Positions 34,476 to 43,586 of a DNA stretch of 46,022 bases are shown here, in pieces. The position numbers were made by a program, and so were the translations under genes. Source of the stretch: Sphingomonadales bacterium (GTDB taxonomy: Bacteria; Pseudomonadota; Alphaproteobacteria; Sphingomonadales; Sphingomonadaceae); assembly GCA_012032285.1 (NCBI GenBank), contig JAAURJ010000021.1, positions 1-46,022 on the forward strand. The letters are read 5' to 3'. Under the pieces are notes generated by a model. That model made no database searches. It was not told the DNA's origin and saw only the letters and a program-made list of their open reading frames with translations. Positions within the stretch are counted from its first letter, which is position 1. Each line of letters starts with the position of its first letter.

Positions 34476-36014
34476 ATGGCCCTTTCCCCCCGCCTTGATT
34501 TAAGACAAAGCCAGTCGCTGGTGATGACGCCGCAAATGCAGCAGGCGATCAAGCTGCTCGCTTTATCCTCTGTAGAAATCGAAGCCTATATCAGCGAAGC
34601 GATTGAAAAAAACCCGTTATTGGAAGCAGGCAGCGATGATTTGGGCCGCGATGCAGGCAGCGACCATGACGGCCCGTTATCCGCCCCTGCCGACGCGGCC
34701 AGCATGGGCAGCGATGAGATATTGAACAGCAATGCCGCCGCCGGGGAAAATGCGCTGGATGTCGATTATAATAGCGAAACCTATCATAGCGACAGCGCCA
34801 GCGATGGGATGATGGATGCGGCAAACAGCAGCGCAGCAGGCGGCGCAGATGCCATGCTGAGCCTGTCAGGCGGTGGCGCGGCCAGCGGGGACAGCAGCGG
34901 TTTTGGCGATGGCCCCGATTTTGATCGTTTCGCCGCCGCCGATATTTCACTGCGCGACCATTTGATGGTGCAGGCGGGATCGGTGCTGTCAGGACGCAAA
35001 TATCTGCTGGTCCAGCAATTGGTCGAACATATTGAAAATAGCGGTTATCTGGGCACCGACCTGCTTGCCCTGGCCCACCGTCTGGGCGTGCCGATGGTGG
35101 AGATGGAGGCTGCGCTTGAAATACTGCAAAGCTTTGACCCCACGGGCGTTGGCGCCCGCGATTTAGCCGAATGCATCGCGCTTCAGGCCAAGGAGGCGGA
35201 CCGTTATGACCCCGCCATGGCGCGGCTCATTGACAATCTTGATCTGGTCGCGCGCGGCGGCTTTGACCAGCTCAAACGGCTATGCCGGGTGGATGATGAA
35301 GATTTGCGCGATATGCTGATCGAACTGCGCGGTTATGATCCCAAGCCCGGATCGCATTTTGGCGAAGAAGAAGCCCGTGCGGTCACCCCCGATATTTTCC
35401 TGACACCGCAGGGGCAGGGCTGGTCCGTTGAGCTGAACAGTGCCAACCTGCCCCGCTTGCTTGTCAATCGCAGCTATGCCGCAACGCTGGGTGCAAACGG
35501 CGCGGACAAGCAAACAAAGGCCTGGCTCAACGAAGCGCTGGCCGATGCCCATTGGTTGATCAAGGCCATGGATCAAAGACAGCGCACGATCATCAAAACC
35601 GTGTCTGAAATCGTCAAACAACAGGACGGATTTTTTCGCCATGGCGTCGCGCATTTGCGTCCGTTGACCCTGCGCCAAGTCGCTGAAGCCATTGATATGC
35701 ACGAATCAACCATCAGCCGCGTCACCAGCAATAAATATCTCAGCTGCAAACGCGGGCTGTTTGAACTCAAATATTTTTTCTCCAGCGGGGTTGCTTCCGA
35801 CGATGGCGAGGGCGCGTCGGCGCAAGCGGTAAAGAGCCAGATCAAAACGCTGATCGGCGGCGAAGGTGACAAGATATTATCCGATGACAAGCTGGTCCTG
35901 CTGCTCAAAAAAGCGGGCTTTGATCTGGCGCGGCGCACGGTGGCCAAATACCGCGAAGCCATGGGCATAGGATCATCGGTGCAGCGGCGCAGGGCGCGTA
36001 AAATGGGCGGATGA
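34476..36014 (+). CDS. rpoN: RNA polymerase sigma-54 factor RpoN
   Basis: This 512-residue protein has region I 'LDLRQSQSLVMTPQMQQAIKLLALS' (activator-interaction) and a long acidic, Ser/Ala/Asp-rich region II (about residues 50-150). A core-binding domain and the C-terminal helix-turn-helix follow, with the RpoN box 'ARRTVAKYRE' near residue 490. Position directly after lptB is the usual alphaproteobacterial arrangement. Region II is unusually rich in Gly/Ser/Asp. It directs transcription of genes with -24/-12 promoters. Confidence 0.94.
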   Translation: MALSPRLDLRQSQSLVMTPQMQQAIKLLALSSVEIEAYISEAIEKNPLLEAGSDDLGRDAGSDHDGPLSAPADAASMGSDEILNSNAAAGENALDVDYNSETYHSDSASDGMMDAANSSAAGGADAMLSLSGGGAASGDSSGFGDGPDFDRFAAADISLRDHLMVQAGSVLSGRKYLLVQQLVEHIENSGYLGTDLLALAHRLGVPMVEMEAALEILQSFDPTGVGARDLAECIALQAKEADRYDPAMARLIDNLDLVARGGFDQLKRLCRVDDEDLRDMLIELRGYDPKPGSHFGEEEARAVTPDIFLTPQGQGWSVELNSANLPRLLVNRSYAATLGANGADKQTKAWLNEALADAHWLIKAMDQRQRTIIKTVSEIVKQQDGFFRHGVAHLRPLTLRQVAEAIDMHESTISRVTSNKYLSCKRGLFELKYFFSSGVASDDGEGASAQAVKSQIKTLIGGEGDKILSDDKLVLLLKKAGFDLARRTVAKYREAMGIGSSVQRRRARKMGG

Positions 36015-36021
36015 CCGGCTG

Positions 36022-37337
36022 TTACTCGCCGCTTTGTTCCGGGATTTTCGACAGCCGCAATTTGTCTATTTTGCGCCCGTCCATATCGACCACCTCAAAC
36101 CGCCAGCCCTGATCGGTAAACGCTTCGCCCTCCTCGGGCAAATGGCGCAGCACATAGAGCGCATGGCCCGCCGCGGTCGCATAATCGCGCTCTTCGGACA
36201 AACGGATGTCAAGCGCATCGGCCATGGCATCGGCGGCCATGCTGCCCGAAACCAGCAAGGATCCATCTTCCAGCGTGACGATGCTCGGCGCACTGCCCTG
36301 TTCCTGGTCAGAGGCAAATTCTCCGGCGATGGCGGCCAAAAGGTCATTGGGCGTCACAATGCCTTCAAAATGGCCATATTCATCATGCACCAACAACATC
36401 GGAACATCGGAGGACCGCAATATTTCGAGCGCATCCATCGCGTCCAGCTGATCAGGGACAATCTCCGCCTTACGCATCAATTTTCGGATATTCAGTTTTT
36501 TGCCCTGTATCTGCGCAATCACAATGTCGCGTGATTGCACCACGCCGATAATATCGTCGCTATCCGCGCCGTTACCGGCAACCGGGTGTGCGGCGATTCG
36601 ACCAATGCCACGCGCACATCATCGCCGCTGGCATCGGCGGAAATCCAATCAACATCGGTGCGCGGGGTCATCACCTCGCGCACAGGCCGGTCGGCAAGCC
36701 GGACAACACCTGCGATGACTTTATGTTCATGCTCCTCAATCAGGCCGGCATGGGTGGCCTCCGCGAACACAACACGCAATTCTTCGGCGGACAGCGCCTG
36801 ACGCGAATCGCGGCGCAGGCCAAGCAGGCGGAATATCGCTGCGCTGGATTTGTCGAGCATCCAGACAAAAGGCGCGGTCAATCGCGCCATCCATTCCATC
36901 ATCGGTGCCATAATTTTGGCTATGTTTTCAGGCGCAACCAGCGCAAATTGTTTGGGAACCAACTCGCCAATGACCAGCGATAAATAGGTGGTAATACCAA
37001 TGACGATCCCAAAACCGGTGGTCACCGCCCAGCCACTTTCCATCCCGTAATATTGCAATCTTTCCGCCACCGGACCGCCCAATGTCGAACCCGAATAAGC
37101 GCCCGCGATGATACCGATCAGGGTGATACCGATTTGCACAGTGGACAGGAATTTGCCCGGATCCTGCGCCAAACGCAGCGCGGCGGCCGCGCCCTTACTG
37201 CCTTCATCCGCCTCTGCCTGAAGCTTTGCGCTGCGGGCCGATACGATCGCCAGTTCCGACATGGCAAACACGCCATTGAGCGCGATGAGCGCCAAGATGA
37301 TCGCCATATCAAACCAAGGAAAGGGGGTGAGTGTCAT
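36022..37337 (-). CDS. CNNM/CorC-HlyC-type transporter with CBS pair (hemolysin family); frameshift at about 36572
   Basis: The N-terminal half has a DUF21 membrane domain (about four segments, 'IILALIALNGVFAMSELAIVSAR' near residue 12 and 'GIAITTYLSLVIGELVPK'-like sequence near residue 120). A CBS domain starting 'VREVMTPRTDVDWI' follows. The frame breaks after 'HTRLPV'. One extra base at the TT of 36572-36573 restores 'HTRLPVNGADSDDIIGVVQSRDIVIA', joining the second CBS domain and the C-terminal CorC_HlyC domain ('GSMAADAMADALDIRL...DQGWRFEVVDMDGRKIDKL'). The restored length of about 438 residues is normal. Members are linked to Mg2+/Co2+ efflux. Function is inferred from family. Confidence 0.85.
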
Positions 37338-37479
37338 TGAACTGATTTTGTCTTTAGCGGATTTGCGGCTTTTGGCAATATTTTCGCGCTATATCCCCTT
37401 CTTTCGGGAACTTAATCAGCTTCTGTTCATTTTCATGGGCGCATTCTTTGTGTATCTGAACCGCAAATATGCCAGATAA
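37327..37479 (+). CDS. Putative 50-residue membrane protein
   Basis: A GTG at 37327, six bases after AAGGA, opens a 50-residue frame ending 'MGAFFVYLNRKYAR', with a hydrophobic segment 'LNQLLFIFMGAFFVYL'. It overlaps the divergent CBS-protein start by about 11 bases and sits 12 bases before the OmpA-family lipoprotein. The basic C-terminal end and single hydrophobic segment are typical of small inner-membrane proteins. It may be real but has no recognised family. Confidence 0.4.
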   Translation: MSVIELILSLADLRLLAIFSRYIPFFRELNQLLFIFMGAFFVYLNRKYAR

Positions 37480-37491
37480 AAGGAAAAATAT

Positions 37492-38157
37492 ATGATTAAA
37501 ACCCGCAAAATCGCATTGATAGCCGCGCTGGCCGCCTTACCGCTTTCGGCCTGTGTCACCGATCCTGAAACTGGCAATAAACGCATTTCAAAAGCCGCGA
37601 TTGGCGGTCTGGGCGGGGCGCTGGGCGGTTACTTGCTTGGCGATCTGGTTGGCGGTAAACGCGACCGCACCGAAAAAATCGTAGGGGCAGGCATCGGCGC
37701 CATCGCGGGCGCGGGTGTTGGCTATTATATGGATCAGCAGGAAAAGAAACTGCGCGAACAAACCGCCGGAACCGGCGTTAACGTGATCCGCGACGGCGAT
37801 AATCTGGTCCTTGATATGCCCGCTGATGTGACCTTTCCGGTCAACAGTTATGCGGTGCAGCCCGAATTTCGCCAAACTCTGGCCAATTTGGCCGGCACGC
37901 TGCGCGAATATGAAAAAACCTATGTCGATGTTTTGGGCCATACCGATTCAACCGGATCGGATGCGTATAATCAGACATTGTCGGTAAACCGGGCACAATC
38001 GGTGGCGCAGGTGCTGACTGCCAATGGCGTGCTATCCGCCCGCCTCGCCACCCAAGGCTATGGCGAAAGCCAGCCCAAGGCGAGCAACACAACAGAAGAA
38101 GGCCGCGCCGCCAACCGCCGCGTTGAAATCCGCCTTGTTCCGGTGACCGAGGGGTAG
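37492..38157 (+). CDS. OmpA-family lipoprotein with glycine-zipper segment (YiaD-like)
   Basis: This 221-residue protein has a lipoprotein signal ending 'LSAC' near residue 21. A glycine-zipper pair follows ('IGGLGGALGGYLLGDLVGG' and 'IVGAGIGAIAGAGVGYYM', residues about 37-85). Then comes an OmpA C-terminal peptidoglycan-binding domain with 'VDVLGHTDSTGSDAYNQTLSVNRAQSV' and 'GYGESQPKASNTTEEGRAANRRVEI'. The peptidoglycan-binding Asp and Arg are present. AAGGAAAA precedes the start. It tethers the outer membrane to the cell wall. Confidence 0.9.
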   Translation: MIKTRKIALIAALAALPLSACVTDPETGNKRISKAAIGGLGGALGGYLLGDLVGGKRDRTEKIVGAGIGAIAGAGVGYYMDQQEKKLREQTAGTGVNVIRDGDNLVLDMPADVTFPVNSYAVQPEFRQTLANLAGTLREYEKTYVDVLGHTDSTGSDAYNQTLSVNRAQSVAQVLTANGVLSARLATQGYGESQPKASNTTEEGRAANRRVEIRLVPVTEG

Positions 38158-38162
38158 GCTAG

Positions 38163-38267
38163 TCAAAAATTGGCGGCAAGATATTTGCGGGCATTTTCAC
38201 GCATCTGCTTGTCGCCATTCATGATTTCGCGCATTGATACAGGGTCGGCAAAACGCCCCTGTTTCAT
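38163..38267 (-). CDS. Putative 34-residue protein overlapping the UbiH-like gene
   Basis: ATG 38267 overlaps the UbiH-like stop codon as ATGA, and the frame runs 34 codons to a stop at 38163. The peptide is charged and helical (starts 'MKQGRFADPVSMREIM', ends 'ARKYLAANF'). ATGA overlaps of this kind are typical of coupled translation, and every other one in this window joins real genes. No family is recognised, and at this length it could be chance. Confidence 0.4.
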   Translation of the reverse strand: MKQGRFADPVSMREIMNGDKQMRENARKYLAANF

Positions 38268-39493
38268 ATCGCCACTCCGTTCAGTAATTTAGGCAGACTG
38301 CCGCTTTCGCCGCGGGCTTCGGCCATGAAAAAGGCTTTGGCAGGGCGGGTGCGCTGCACCACGGCCATGCCGAAACGGCGCACTGCGCTGGCGGCTTTGC
38401 CGGGCACCGAAAATAACCGGTTCAGGCCGTCGGTTGACGCTGCAACCGTCAAAGTGTCCAAACTGCGCCAGCGGCTATACCGGGCCAGCAATTGCGCATC
38501 GCCCAGATCAAGTCCCAAACGCACACCGTCTACCAACACTTCGGTCAGGCTGGCAACATCACGCAGGCCCAGATTAAGCCCTTGGCCTGCTATCGGGTGA
38601 ATACCATGGGCGCTATCGCCGATCAGCGCAAGCCGCTGCGCCGTGATCTGTCCTGCATGGTGGAAGCCGAGCGGATAGCTGGACAAGGGGGCGGCCAATT
38701 CCACAATCCCCAGCATATGCCCCATTGCCTTTTCAAGTTCGGCGGTAAAGGCGCGCGGCGATAATTTCAGATAAGCAGGAGCATCCCCCTTTGTTTGCGA
38801 CCACACAATCGCGCTGCGATGGCGGCCCTGATCATCATCAAGCATCGGCAGCACCGCAAAAGGCCCTGTGGGATAAAAAATTTCATAGGCGATATTTTCA
38901 TGGCTTTTTTCATGGGTGATCGCCCCGACCAGCGCGATATGATTATAGTGCCAATGGGCAATTTTCAGGCCTGCTTCCTCGCGCGTTTGGCTTTGTCGTC
39001 CCTCCGCCACGATCAACAATTGCCCGGTCAGAACCGCGCCATTATCCAACTGGACGCGGGCCGCACCGTCATCACGCTGCTTAGAATTAATCTGCGCGGG
39101 CATATGCAATTGGATCAGGTCGCTTTCCTGCGCCGCGCGGGTCAATATCCGGCGCAGAAATTTATTTTCAAACATCTGCCCCAGATAGCCGTCTTTTTCG
39201 CCTGGAACAAAATCAAGCTCGCCGGGTTTCAAACCGTCGCTGACCCAAATCTGCTCAATCGGGCACCCTTTACCGGACAAAGAATCGCCAAGGCCGATGG
39301 CTTCAAACATTTTCATCGAAGAGCTGCTGATCGCCGAAGTGCGGCCGTCAAAACCATCGGCCAACATAATGGCCGGGTCGGCGCGGTCGACAATATGGCT
39401 GCTTATCCCGTGCGCAGCGAGCGCAAGCCCCTGTGTCAGGCCGATAAGTCCGCCGCCTATGATGATGACATCTGCTGTTTGGGATTGCGTCAT
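38264..39493 (-). CDS. UbiH/UbiF/Coq6-family FAD-dependent hydroxylase
   Basis: From ATG 39493 (AGGAAAAAGG upstream) this 409-residue flavoprotein has the N-terminal FAD motif 'VIIIGGGLIGLTQGLAL', the mid 'FDGRTSAIS' motif of ubiquinone hydroxylases and the second FAD motif 'LIGDSAHGIHPIAGQGLNLGLRD'. The family hydroxylates the benzoquinone ring during ubiquinone biosynthesis. The exact ring position (C5, C1 or C6) cannot be told from this sequence. Divergent from ftsK. A short overlapping ORF follows. Confidence 0.88.
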   Translation of the reverse strand: MTQSQTADVIIIGGGLIGLTQGLALAAHGISSHIVDRADPAIMLADGFDGRTSAISSSSMKMFEAIGLGDSLSGKGCPIEQIWVSDGLKPGELDFVPGEKDGYLGQMFENKFLRRILTRAAQESDLIQLHMPAQINSKQRDDGAARVQLDNGAVLTGQLLIVAEGRQSQTREEAGLKIAHWHYNHIALVGAITHEKSHENIAYEIFYPTGPFAVLPMLDDDQGRHRSAIVWSQTKGDAPAYLKLSPRAFTAELEKAMGHMLGIVELAAPLSSYPLGFHHAGQITAQRLALIGDSAHGIHPIAGQGLNLGLRDVASLTEVLVDGVRLGLDLGDAQLLARYSRWRSLDTLTVAASTDGLNRLFSVPGKAASAVRRFGMAVVQRTRPAKAFFMAEARGESGSLPKLLNGVAI

Positions 39494-39649
39494 GATATGG
39501 CCTTTTTCCTGCTGCTGTGTTTTTTGTGATATTAAGGCGCGATGGCGGCGCTTGCATAGTGCAAAATATGGCAGGACTCTTGACGCGGAGTCACTCATCG
39601 GCGCAAAAGGGCTTTGGTTAACGATATTCATTTAAGGCAGTATAATCCC

Positions 39650-41969
39650 ATGGCCAGCAGCGCCCGAAAATCCGCCAATAACTCCGCCTTAACCGGTTGG
39701 CGCGAAATGATGCGTCAATCAATCATCCGCAGCGGTGCATTGATCGGCGCAATTGCGCTGGCGCTGTTTGCGGTTTTCTATGCGCTATCGGTGTTGAGCT
39801 ACTCGCCCGCCGATGCCGCCTTTAACAGTGCCGCCGATGGCGTGCGGCATAATTGGATGGGTACGGCAGGAGCGTATATGGGCGACAGCGCCCTGTTCCT
39901 GTTTGGCCTGCCGGCGATATTATTTCTGCCGCTGATGCTGATCATGGCGCAGCGGCTTTGGAAAGATGTGCCGCAGCCGCGCTGGCGGCGGCAATGGCTG
40001 CTATGTCTTGCGGGAATGCTGCTTTTGGGCTTTGGCATGGCCTATTGGCAAAGCGGCAGTGATATTGGCCTGCCCGGGGGATGGGGCGGCGCCCCTGCCT
40101 TGCTGTTCGAACGCATGGCCAGCGCGGGCGTTGGCATGGTCGAGGGCGGATGGGCGGCGCTGCTGCGTTGGTTTTTGATTATTGGATCGCTGCTGGGCGG
40201 CATTGCCCTTGTCATCCGCTCGTTGGAAATGGAACGGCCCTTGCTCCGTATCCCGGCGATGCCGCTGCCCAATATCCCCGCGTCCAAAAAGAAACAGGCT
40301 GTGTCCAATCCCGATGGAGAATCCGAATCGCAACCGGTCAAGGCCGCACCGCGTAAAATTGTCGAGCGTGAGGAACGCCGCGCACCGGAAATCAGCGAAC
40401 GCAAGCTGGCCCCTAAAAAGCCAATTTTCAACAGGGGCACGGCAGGGCGATTTTTTTGGCAGCTATGCCCTGCCATCGGTTGATCTGCTCGACCCTTCGC
40501 CCGAAAATGCCGCACCCAAATTGGATAAAGCTGCGCTCGAATCCAACGCCCGCCTGCTCGAATCGGTGCTGGAGGAATATAGCGTGAAGGGCGAAATTGT
40601 TGCCGTGCGCCCCGGTCCGGTTGTCACCATGTATGAACTCGAACCCGCGCCAGGGATCAAGGCAAGCCGGGTGATCCAGCTGGCCGAGGATATTGCCCGT
40701 AATATGTCCGCGCTGTCGGCGCGTGTTTCCGCCATTCCGGGCCGGACGGTGATGGGGATTGAGCTGCCCAATAGCCACCGGGAGATGATCTCGCTTAATG
40801 AGATGGTCGGATCGGATGCCTTTGCCGAACAAACGGGCACATTGCCGATCATATTGGGTAAGAATATTTCCGGCGATCCGGTGATTGCCGATCTTGCCCC
40901 CATGCCGCATCTTCTGGTTGCGGGCACCACCGGTTCGGGTAAATCGGTCGGGTTGAACAGCATGATATTGTCGCTGCTTTACCGGATGACGCCCGATCAA
41001 TGCCGGATGATCATGATCGATCCCAAAATGCTGGAGCTGAGCATTTATGACGATATTCCGCACCTGCTCTCGCCGGTTGTAACCGATCCTTCCAAAGCGG
41101 TCCGGGCGCTGAAATGGGCGGTGGAGCAGATGGAGGAACGCTACCGCATGATGTCGTCGCTTTCGGTGCGCAACCTTGCCAATTTCAATGAAAAGGTCCG
41201 CGCGGCAAAGGCCAAGGGTGCCCCATTGGGCCGCAAGGTGCAAATCGGTTATGATCCGATGACCGGACAGCCGCAATATGAGGAAGAAAGCCTCGAATAT
41301 GAGCCCATGCCGCAAATTGTGGTGATCGTGGACGAGCTTGCAGACCTGATGATGACCGCGGGCAAAGAGGTCGAATTCCTTATCCAGCGTATCGCGCAAA
41401 AAGCACGCGCGGCAGGCATCCACCTGATCATGGCGACGCAGCGTCCATCGGTGGACGTGATTACCGGCGTGATCAAGGCGAATTTGCCGACACGCATTTC
41501 CTTTCACGTCACCAGCAAAATCGACAGCCGCACAATATTGGGCGAACAGGGCGCGGAGCAGCTGCTCGGCAAAGGCGATATGCTGTATATGGCCGGCGGC
41601 AAGGGGTTGACCCGTATCCATGGGCCGTTTGTTTCCGATGACGAGGTCCGCCGTGTCGCCGACCATTGGCGCGAACAGGGGCAACCGGAATATATCCAGG
41701 CAGTGACCGAAGAACCCGAAGATGGCGGGTTTGCGCTTGACGGCCTGGGCGGGGACGACAATCCCGAAGATGCGCAATATCGGAAAGCGTGCCAGATTGT
41801 GTTCGAAAGCCAGAAAGCGTCAACCAGCTGGATCCAACGGCAATTGCGCATCGGCTATAACAGCGCGGCGCGGTTGATCGACCGGATGGAGGAAGATGGC
41901 TATGTCAGCGCGCCCAACCATATCGGCCGCCGAGAGGTGCTGCGCGATCAAAATGGGGAACCGATATAA
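39650..41969 (+). CDS. ftsK: DNA translocase FtsK; frameshift in T-run at 40451-40457
   Basis: ATG 39650 opens an N-terminal membrane domain with about four segments (for example 'ALIGAIALALFAVFYALSV' near residue 25). The frame stops at 40483 after 'TAGRFFWQLCPAIG'. Removing one T from the seven at 40451-40457 gives 'GRFFGSYALPSVDLLDPSPE' and continues into the alpha/beta/gamma motor. Walker A is 'GTTGSGKS', Walker B 'VVIVDELADLM', and the C-terminal winged-helix gamma domain 'SWIQRQLRIGYNSAARLIDRM'. The restored length is about 772 residues, typical of alphaproteobacteria. FtsK pumps chromosome ends at the septum. lolA follows, as is usual. Confidence 0.9.
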
Positions 41970-42075
41970 TCGCCGTTTTTCCTTGAATATATGGCGCAAA
42001 TGCGGTTCACGCTCCATTCAAACCCTTTTTGGTAATTCCGCAGAAGAGTTACTGAAATTCAACAGGATAATGCCC

Positions 42076-42696
42076 ATGAATAAATATCTTACCGCCATCA
42101 TCGCCGCACCTTTCGCGCTTGTTGCCAGCACAGCGGCGCCCGCGCAGCAGGCATCGAACAAAATGGATGCGGTGGTGCAGCATATGAAATCGGTGTCGTC
42201 GATGACCGCCAATTTCACGCAGACCGACGGTTCCGGGCGCAGCGTTTCGGGAAAGCTGCTGCTCAAACGTCCGGGCCATGTGCGTTTTGAATATACAGGC
42301 GACACATCGCTTTTGATCGTTGCCGACGGAAAAGCGCTGACCATGATCGACTATGCCGTGCGTCAGGTGCAAAGATGGCCGATCAAAAACAGCCCGCTCA
42401 CCGCTCTTCTCGATCCGGGGCAGGATTTGCGCAAATATGGCAAGTTGCAACCCACCAGCAACGACAAGGTGATCAGTGTAGAGGTGCGCGATCCCGGCCG
42501 TCCGGAATATGGCACCATGACCTTTACCTTTACCAAGGATGCGTCTGCGCCCAGCGGCTATACGCTTTATGGCTGGGTCGCGCTCGATTCCAAGAACAAC
42601 CGGACCACGGTGCGACTCGGTAACATCAAATATAATGTCGCAATATCCGATAAGAGCTTTAACTGGACCGACCCGCGCCGCCGTGGACGCAAATAA
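42076..42696 (+). CDS. lolA: Outer-membrane lipoprotein carrier protein LolA
   Basis: From ATG 42076, with AGGA eight bases upstream, this 206-residue protein has a signal peptide ending 'AAPAQQ' near residue 24. It has the LolA fold 'MTANFTQTDGSGRSVSGKLLLKRPGHVRFEYTG', 'LIVADGKALTMIDYAVRQVQRWPIKNSPL' and 'GWVALDSKNNRTTVRLGNIKYN'. It ferries lipoproteins through the periplasm. The ftsK-lolA order is conserved in alphaproteobacteria. Confidence 0.92.
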   Translation: MNKYLTAIIAAPFALVASTAAPAQQASNKMDAVVQHMKSVSSMTANFTQTDGSGRSVSGKLLLKRPGHVRFEYTGDTSLLIVADGKALTMIDYAVRQVQRWPIKNSPLTALLDPGQDLRKYGKLQPTSNDKVISVEVRDPGRPEYGTMTFTFTKDASAPSGYTLYGWVALDSKNNRTTVRLGNIKYNVAISDKSFNWTDPRRRGRK

Positions 42697-42805
42697 AGGT
42701 TAATAGCAGTTAACAAGCGGTGAAGTGAGCCATTGGGCGCGACCAACCGGTCATCTGAATAGGCTTGTTCATCTAAATGACAGGAAAGTCATTGTATAAA
42801 ATAGA

Positions 42806-42930
42806 CATCGAAGGACGGTTGTTGTGAGGTTTTCCCCCTGTTGCCCGCAGCAATATACTTTCCCTCGATATCCGCGTGACGAACGCAAGCTTAGCCCTCA
42901 CTCCAAATGCCCCCGGAGTGAGGGCTTTGC
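42806..42930 (+). ncRNA. Candidate small RNA between lolA and ribE
   Basis: A -10-like TATAAA at 42795-42800 is followed by about 125 bases without an ORF, ending in a strong intrinsic hairpin (42893-42926). It could also be the 3' UTR of lolA. No known RNA family was recognised. Boundaries are estimates. Confidence 0.3.
42893..42926 (+). terminator. Strong intrinsic terminator hairpin
   Basis: AGCCCTCACTCC at 42893-42904 pairs perfectly with GGAGTGAGGGCT at 42915-42926 (12-pair stem, 10-base loop). It is followed on the plus strand by TTGCTTT. It lies 12 bases past the ribE stop and may also end the minus-strand ribE transcript. Confidence 0.75.
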
Positions 42931-42938
42931 TTTATGCG

Positions 42939-43556
42939 CTATAGGCGGCGCACATCCTCCATGCGCTTAAGATAGCGGGCGAGAATATCAATTTCTAAAT
43001 TGACGCTGCGGCCCGGCGCGAAGCTGCCCAGCGTTGTTACCGCCGATGTGTGCGGAATGATGTTGAGCCCGATGTTGCATCCTCCGGCATTGTCGGTGAC
43101 GCTGTTCACCGTCAGCGACACGCCGTCAATGGTGACCGATCCTTTCGCCGCGACAAAGGGCGCAATGGCGGGCGGGACGGTGATTTCCAACCGGTGCGAT
43201 CCGCCCTCTGCGTCCCAGCGGGTAACGATGCCAACGCCGTCGACATGGCCGGTGACAATATGCCCGCCCAATTCGTCGCCGACTTTCAATGCCCGTTCCA
43301 GATTCAACCTGCGCCCCGTTTCCCATTGGCCAGGCGCCGTGCAGGCGATGGTTTCGCCCGAAATATCGGCAGCGAACCAGCCGCGATCCCCGTCCTGCCC
43401 CTTGTCCACCACGGTCAGGCACACGCCGCTGCACGCAATGGATGCGCCCATGGCTACCCCGCCCATATCATAGCCGCAGCGGATGACCGCACGGGTGTCG
43501 CCGCTCCGTTCGGTGCTTTCTATCGTGCCGATGTCGGTGATGATGCCGGTGAACAT
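42939..43556 (-). CDS. ribE: Riboflavin synthase alpha chain
   Basis: This 205-residue protein starts 'MFTGIITDIGTI' and contains two lumazine-binding repeats (about residues 1-95 and 96-195), each with a 'GGHIVTGHVDGVG' or 'ACSGVCLTV' type block ('VTIDGVSLTVNSV' in the second). It dismutates two 6,7-dimethyl-8-ribityllumazine molecules to riboflavin. It follows ribD in the usual alphaproteobacterial order, 30 bases apart. Confidence 0.93.
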   Translation of the reverse strand: MFTGIITDIGTIESTERSGDTRAVIRCGYDMGGVAMGASIACSGVCLTVVDKGQDGDRGWFAADISGETIACTAPGQWETGRRLNLERALKVGDELGGHIVTGHVDGVGIVTRWDAEGGSHRLEITVPPAIAPFVAAKGSVTIDGVSLTVNSVTDNAGGCNIGLNIIPHTSAVTTLGSFAPGRSVNLEIDILARYLKRMEDVRRL

Positions 43557-43586
43557 GAATGCTATCCTGTCATGGTTGGTGCGGTG

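Noticed and set aside
40182-40440. Start of the ftsK motor frame at 40182 as a separate gene
   Set aside because: This segment overlaps the ftsK linker in another frame and only becomes coding after the T-run. It is one gene with an indel.
40428-41777. Long open frame on the minus strand across ftsK
   Set aside because: It is a composition shadow of the plus-strand ftsK motor, which carries Walker motifs and the winged-helix domain. The antisense protein is His/Arg-rich with no family features.
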